From contig JBCBVV010000069.1 of assembly GCA_039817415.1 (NCBI GenBank), positions 1 through 27,170 of the forward strand: DNA of 27,170 bases, in the 5' to 3' direction. The DNA comes from JALEFZ01 sp039817415. Lineage in GTDB: Bacteria > Bacteroidota > Bacteroidia > J057. A program made the translations under genes and the position numbers. Positions 23,934-27,170 of this stretch are shown in pieces. Position 1 is the first letter of the stretch, and each line of letters opens with the position of its first letter. The notes under the pieces are model-generated. The model made no database searches and was not told where the DNA came from. It was given only the letters and a program-made list of their open reading frames with translations.

Positions 23934-25190
23934 CTATTTTGCTGCTATCTCTTGTACCTTACTCCAAACCCTGAAGACATTTTTGTAACAAATCTTTTCA
24001 ATGTCCTCATGGCTATATCCTCTCCTTAATAATTCTGCGATTAAGTTGGGATATTGAGATACATCTTTGAGGCCAATGGGCAAGGTATCTCCAACACCAT
24101 CAAAGTCAGAACCAAAACCTACATGATCTACACCTACCAAATTGATGACATGCTCGATATGGTCTGCCACTACACTCACATCTGAATACACGTAGCCGTT
24201 TTCTTCCATGTATTCCTTTTGTTTTTGCAAGTAAATCGAATCTCTTCTTCCGCTGACAGGATCTTCATATTGTTTGAGAAAGGCCCGCATTTCAGTGGAT
24301 CTTTTTCGGATTACCGAATCGACAAAGGTGGATCCAAAGTTGATTTGAATGACGCCTCCATTTTCTGCCAATTTTTTGATCATGTCATCTGACATGTTGC
24401 GCTCAAATCCGGGTGTATATTTTCGGCAAGAGGAATGAGAAGCAATTGCAGGTGCCTGGGTCAAGGCCATGACATCATAAAATGTACTGTCCGATACATG
24501 GGAAATATCTACCATGATCCCCACTCGGTTCATTTCCCTCACAACCTCCTCGCCAAATGGACTCAGTCCATTCCATGTACGGGTCGTATCGTAAGAAGAA
24601 TCACAAATATTATTGACCTTGCTATGCGTCAGGGTGATATAGCTTACCCCTCTGTCATGAAAGTGTTGTACATTTGCCAAGTCACTTTCGATGCCAGAAC
24701 CGTTTTCCATTCCCATAGGGAGTGCAATTTTTCCTTCATTTTTTAGTCTTTCAATGTCAGCGGGACTTTTGGCAATACCGTACTTATCAGGATGTGTATT
24801 GACTAGCCTTTCTACCATGTCAATCAAGGTATCGGCTACCATCTTAGAACGTCCTTCTATCTTCTGTAGGTTTGCAGGCAGATAAATAGACATAAATGGA
24901 GCATTGAGACCACCTTCTTTCGCTCGAGTAAAGTCAAAATCTCCATCCTGTGTGTCAGAACCAAGATCTAGGTACTCTCTTTCAACCTGAAATTTTTTTA
25001 CCCTTAAACGATAGGGTAGGTCAACATGTCCATCTGTGATGACATAGGTTTGAGCTAACTCAAAAGCCTGGCTAAGATAGGATTCATAGGCAGCCTTGTT
25101 GGCTTCTTTCTCTTGTTGAGGAGCTTGTTGACAAGACGTGATCCCCCATAATAGGATTATGGACAACAATTGGATATGATGTGGTTTCAT
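23934..25190 (-). CDS. Lipoprotein membrane dipeptidase (M19, renal dipeptidase family)
   Basis: Zinc dipeptidase. The start at 25190 gives MKPHHIQLLSIILLWGITSCQQ, a lipoprotein signal with lipidated Cys20. The frame is open up to a GTG at 25355, but that extension would cross the terminator at 25236-25270 and overlap the upstream gene, so I reject it. Catalytic ligands by motif are His55 and Asp57 (DGHVDLP), Glu162 (GMENGSG), His231 (DISHVSD) and His252 (SHSSCRKY). GVDHVGFGSDFDGVG (353-367) closes the barrel and includes the catalytic Asp362. At 418 residues the length is normal. It is expected at the periplasmic or outer face, hydrolysing dipeptides, including D-residue ones. The convergent M24 peptidase pair suggests a shared theme of peptide use. 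Confidence 0.93.
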   Translation of the reverse strand: MKPHHIQLLSIILLWGITSCQQAPQQEKEANKAAYESYLSQAFELAQTYVITDGHVDLPYRLRVKKFQVEREYLDLGSDTQDGDFDFTRAKEGGLNAPFMSIYLPANLQKIEGRSKMVADTLIDMVERLVNTHPDKYGIAKSPADIERLKNEGKIALPMGMENGSGIESDLANVQHFHDRGVSYITLTHSKVNNICDSSYDTTRTWNGLSPFGEEVVREMNRVGIMVDISHVSDSTFYDVMALTQAPAIASHSSCRKYTPGFERNMSDDMIKKLAENGGVIQINFGSTFVDSVIRKRSTEMRAFLKQYEDPVSGRRDSIYLQKQKEYMEENGYVYSDVSVVADHIEHVINLVGVDHVGFGSDFDGVGDTLPIGLKDVSQYPNLIAELLRRGYSHEDIEKICYKNVFRVWSKVQEIAAK

Positions 25191-25235
25191 GCGATTGATT
25201 CTATTTCTAGAAGAGAAAATACAAAATTTGGGAAT

Positions 25236-25270
25236 AAAAAAATCAGGATATCCATAAGAATACCCTGATT
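25236..25270 (-). terminator. Rho-independent terminator of the sulfotransferase-like gene
   Basis: On the minus strand AATCAGG (25264-25270) pairs with CCTGATT (25241-25247), with a further short inner pairing, and is followed by a run of seven T (25236-25242). It separates the sulfotransferase-like gene from the dipeptidase gene. Confidence 0.78.
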
Positions 25271-25288
25271 GCCATAAGTGTATGTGTC

Positions 25289-25996
25289 TTAAACTGTCGT
25301 GAGTTTTCTTGGTGTAGGCGAATGAGCCAGAAGGTCTACATATAATGTGTAGCACTGCTCATACAAATCCTCGAAAGCGCCCGTAAAAGCGTTTTTCCAG
25401 TTGATATCTCTTGTGCTATTGAGATTGACTAGGGTAGAAAGTGCCTGTTTTTGCTTGTACCACATCATCATCTTTTCCTCAAAAGGGATAGAGGCTTTTT
25501 GGCAAACCAACTGCATGATTTCACGTGGATTTCTGCTTAGAGAGGATGTATCCACTACCAAAACGGATTGCCCTTTTGCTTGAAGGTAATGGAATAGCTT
25601 ATGTTGCATGTGATAAGCCGTATCCAAGAGTGTGGCAGATTGGAATCCTGGAATCAGAGAGGAAAACACAGACTTAGGATGCCTAATCAAAATGATATGG
25701 TGAAAATTCTCTGCAAAACTCAAATCAACCCCAATGATGTGCTGGGTCATACTTTTAACAAAAAGTATGGGGGTGGATTGCTGTTCCACAAGGTTTGCAA
25801 TGATTTCAGTGGGCCGGGAGTCCATGCCATCGAGAATCTCTTCTCGTAAGGGTTCCTCATTACCTGTTCTGCGAAGGTAATGAGCATGGAAAGGTTCATC
25901 TATAAAAGTAGTATCACTTCTTAATGAGAAAGCAGAGGATAGAACATAGTCCGGATGATGCGGACCTGTCCACAAGCAGATGCGGGTATTGTTCAT
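25289..25996 (-). CDS. Sulfotransferase-like P-loop protein with altered binding loop
   Basis: A 235-residue cytoplasmic protein. The order LWTGPHH (8-14), SLRSDTTFIDEPFHAHYLRRTG (24-45), ILFVKSMTQH (77-86) and ILIRHPKSVFSS (102-113) follows the bacterial sulfotransferase-like family. Members usually begin with LWSGPRNxST, DEPLYAHYL and a KMxxH segment. The RHPKSVFSS segment corresponds to the 3'-phosphate-binding element of PAPS-dependent enzymes. Here the expected RNxST in the first loop is HHPDY, so binding of the sulfuryl donor may be lost or changed. The substrate is unknown. It is a single-gene unit with a candidate promoter at 26028-26058 and its own terminator. The family assignment is from memory of motifs. 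Confidence 0.75.
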   Translation of the reverse strand: MNNTRICLWTGPHHPDYVLSSAFSLRSDTTFIDEPFHAHYLRRTGNEEPLREEILDGMDSRPTEIIANLVEQQSTPILFVKSMTQHIIGVDLSFAENFHHIILIRHPKSVFSSLIPGFQSATLLDTAYHMQHKLFHYLQAKGQSVLVVDTSSLSRNPREIMQLVCQKASIPFEEKMMMWYKQKQALSTLVNLNSTRDINWKNAFTGAFEDLYEQCYTLYVDLLAHSPTPRKLTTV

Positions 25997-26027
25997 AGAA
26001 AGAAGTAGGTAGTAATAGTAGTCATTT

Positions 26028-26058
26028 TAAATATAGCTAAATCTAGACATATTAACAA
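26028..26058 (-). promoter_or_regulatory. Candidate promoter of the sulfotransferase-like gene
   Basis: On the minus strand TTG (26056-26058) and TATATTTA (26028-26035) are 20 bases apart, with one mismatch to the TAnnTTTG box. Transcription would start about 25 bases before the ATG at 25996. Confidence 0.4.
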
Positions 26059-26215
26059 TTTTATAATGGGCTTTTATCCAATATTCTTAAATATGCACTA
26101 AGCAAATTATCTTATTTTTGGTATTGATAATGAGTATGTTATGGTTAGTATAGCTTGGATTTGTTCGCCAGTTTTTTGGGAGTCCGATGTTAGCTGATTC
26201 TGCCAACATTTTTCT

Positions 26216-27170
26216 CTATTTCGATTTTGGCAATTCCTTTTCCAGTTTTCTGATGGAATCACTTATGGCTTGGTGACGTTCTTGAAGAGAAGCAAATTGA
26301 TCTACCTCGTTTTGTAGCAGTTGGTCAAAATCCTCAAAATTATGGTCAATTTTTGTTCTGATGTGGTGAACATAGGCTTTGAGTTTGTCAAGTAGCTCTC
26401 CTTTTAATTTTTTTCTTCCTTCTTTGATCTCTTTGGAGAAACCATTCAAGATTTTTCCTCTCCTCATAGCAACCGAACCCCCAGCGAAAATTAATCCTAC
26501 AGCAGATATGATGCCGCCGGTTATGTCGAAGGCAGTAACCGCTGCCAGAACGGCTCCTACCACCGCAATACCACTTCCTGTCGCAATATCAGGTGAAAAA
26601 TTTGAGGCTTGAGGGAAAATCTCTTTTCCTACGAAATTATCTGTGTTCTTCATGAATTCCTGATACCTGTCCCTCAAATCTCTTAAAACAGACCTCCTCC
26701 TCTCTGAAATCACGCCAAATATATCATCGCTTTGCTTTAGAAGAGCATGGCTATTTTGAACCTTTAGGTTGATAATCCTCGCCATTTGAGAGATGGAATC
26801 GGCAATTTCTTCTACCCCTTCATTTAGTTGATGGGTAAAGTTTTTTTCTAATTCTAGTTCTAGGTTTTTTGTCATCCCCTCCAGCCAGAATTTAGGAGAT
26901 TCTGCTTTGCTAAAGATGGAGCGAAAAGTTCTTCCTGTAATCTTGAAAAATCCGAGTCCTTCAGAAAGTTCTTTTCTGGAAAGGGCTGTTATACGGTCAT
27001 ATTCATGTAATAGCCCTTCTGCCAATCGGTCTACCTGTTTGTTTGACCTGTCCTCCTGATCCAATAATGTATTTCGGATATCGTCTCGAAAGGTCTCATC
27101 AGCTATTATTTGTTTCTCCAATTGATCTAGAGATTCTTTCACACGTTCATGGACAGTGGAGGTGGTATTG
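26216..27170 (-). CDS. C-terminal part of a dynamin-like protein (cut by window edge)
   Basis: The frame starts beyond the right edge. It is open through 27169, and the GTG at 27142 is an internal codon, not a start. The visible 317 residues are mostly long amphipathic helices with coiled-coil character (EKQIIADETFRDDIRNTLL, ERRRSVLRDLRDRYQEFM, then KLKAYVHHIRTKIDHNFEDFDQLLQNEV). They are interrupted by one Gly/Ala-rich hydrophobic stretch of about 38 residues (GIAVVGAVLAAVTAF ... VGLIFAGGSVAMRRG, 189-230 counted from the GTG). This helical bundle with a membrane-inserting paddle is what the C-terminal half of bacterial dynamin-like GTPases looks like. The GTPase domain would then lie outside the window. 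No GTP-binding motif is visible here, so the family call is an inference. Confidence 0.6.
   Translation of the reverse strand, partial: NTTSTVHERVKESLDQLEKQIIADETFRDDIRNTLLDQEDRSNKQVDRLAEGLLHEYDRITALSRKELSEGLGFFKITGRTFRSIFSKAESPKFWLEGMTKNLELELEKNFTHQLNEGVEEIADSISQMARIINLKVQNSHALLKQSDDIFGVISERRRSVLRDLRDRYQEFMKNTDNFVGKEIFPQASNFSPDIATGSGIAVVGAVLAAVTAFDITGGIISAVGLIFAGGSVAMRRGKILNGFSKEIKEGRKKLKGELLDKLKAYVHHIRTKIDHNFEDFDQLLQNEVDQFASLQERHQAISDSIRKLEKELPKSK

Noticed and set aside
25191..25355. Longer dipeptidase starting at GTG 25355
   Set aside because: It would overlap the sulfotransferase-like gene and run through a terminator; the ATG at 25190 gives a perfect lipoprotein signal.

Overview
The window is chromosomal DNA of a Bacteroidota bacterium, most likely a member of Cytophagales or a close relative. 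The clues are the AT-leaning composition, the lack of Shine-Dalgarno sequences before most starts, candidate promoters of the TTTG-N20-TAnn(T/A)TTG type, a DAHP synthase-chorismate mutase fusion, Bacteroidota-type outer-membrane proteins, and DUF1080/cytochrome c/PA14 multidomain proteins. No IS element, prophage, CRISPR array, tRNA or rRNA was seen.

Left part (1-6320): hisS carries an unusual AT-rich C-terminal extension of about 155 residues. It is followed by a four-gene aromatic amino acid operon: pheA, an aminotransferase, tyrA and the DAHP synthase-chorismate mutase fusion, closed by a bidirectional terminator. Together these genes feed the shikimate pathway, make prephenate, convert it to both keto acids and probably transaminate them to Phe and Tyr. 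The most interesting signal lies just upstream of pheA. A 21-codon leader ORF at 2052-2117 has nine Phe/Tyr codons, seven of them within eight codons near its end. It is followed by mutually exclusive antiterminator and terminator hairpins with a 9-T tract. This has the form of a ribosome-mediated transcription attenuator that reads both Phe and Tyr charging.

Middle (6320-14340): a membrane-anchored lytic transglycosylase with a terminal EF-hand/dockerin-like calcium loop; an HxlR-type regulator divergent from a zinc-free quinone oxidoreductase; an outer-membrane DUF5723-like protein; and a 1235-residue exported protein combining a heme c domain, a PA14 domain, a sorbosone dehydrogenase-like propeller and a DUF1080 domain.

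Right part (14340-27170): dapF; a Tat-exported SorA-like molybdopterin sulfite oxidase overlapping in function with a membrane-anchored monoheme cytochrome (SorB-like); a sterol desaturase/fatty acid hydroxylase; an outer-membrane-type protein with an N-terminal helix-hairpin-helix; two consecutive M24 (aminopeptidase P-type) peptidases of different architecture; a lipoprotein M19 dipeptidase; a sulfotransferase-like protein; and the C-terminal part of a dynamin-like protein cut by the right edge. Three open reading frames in the region are longer than the genes I call (true starts 7827, 10266 and 25190), because upstream TTG/GTG codons extend them past promoters, signal peptides or a terminator.
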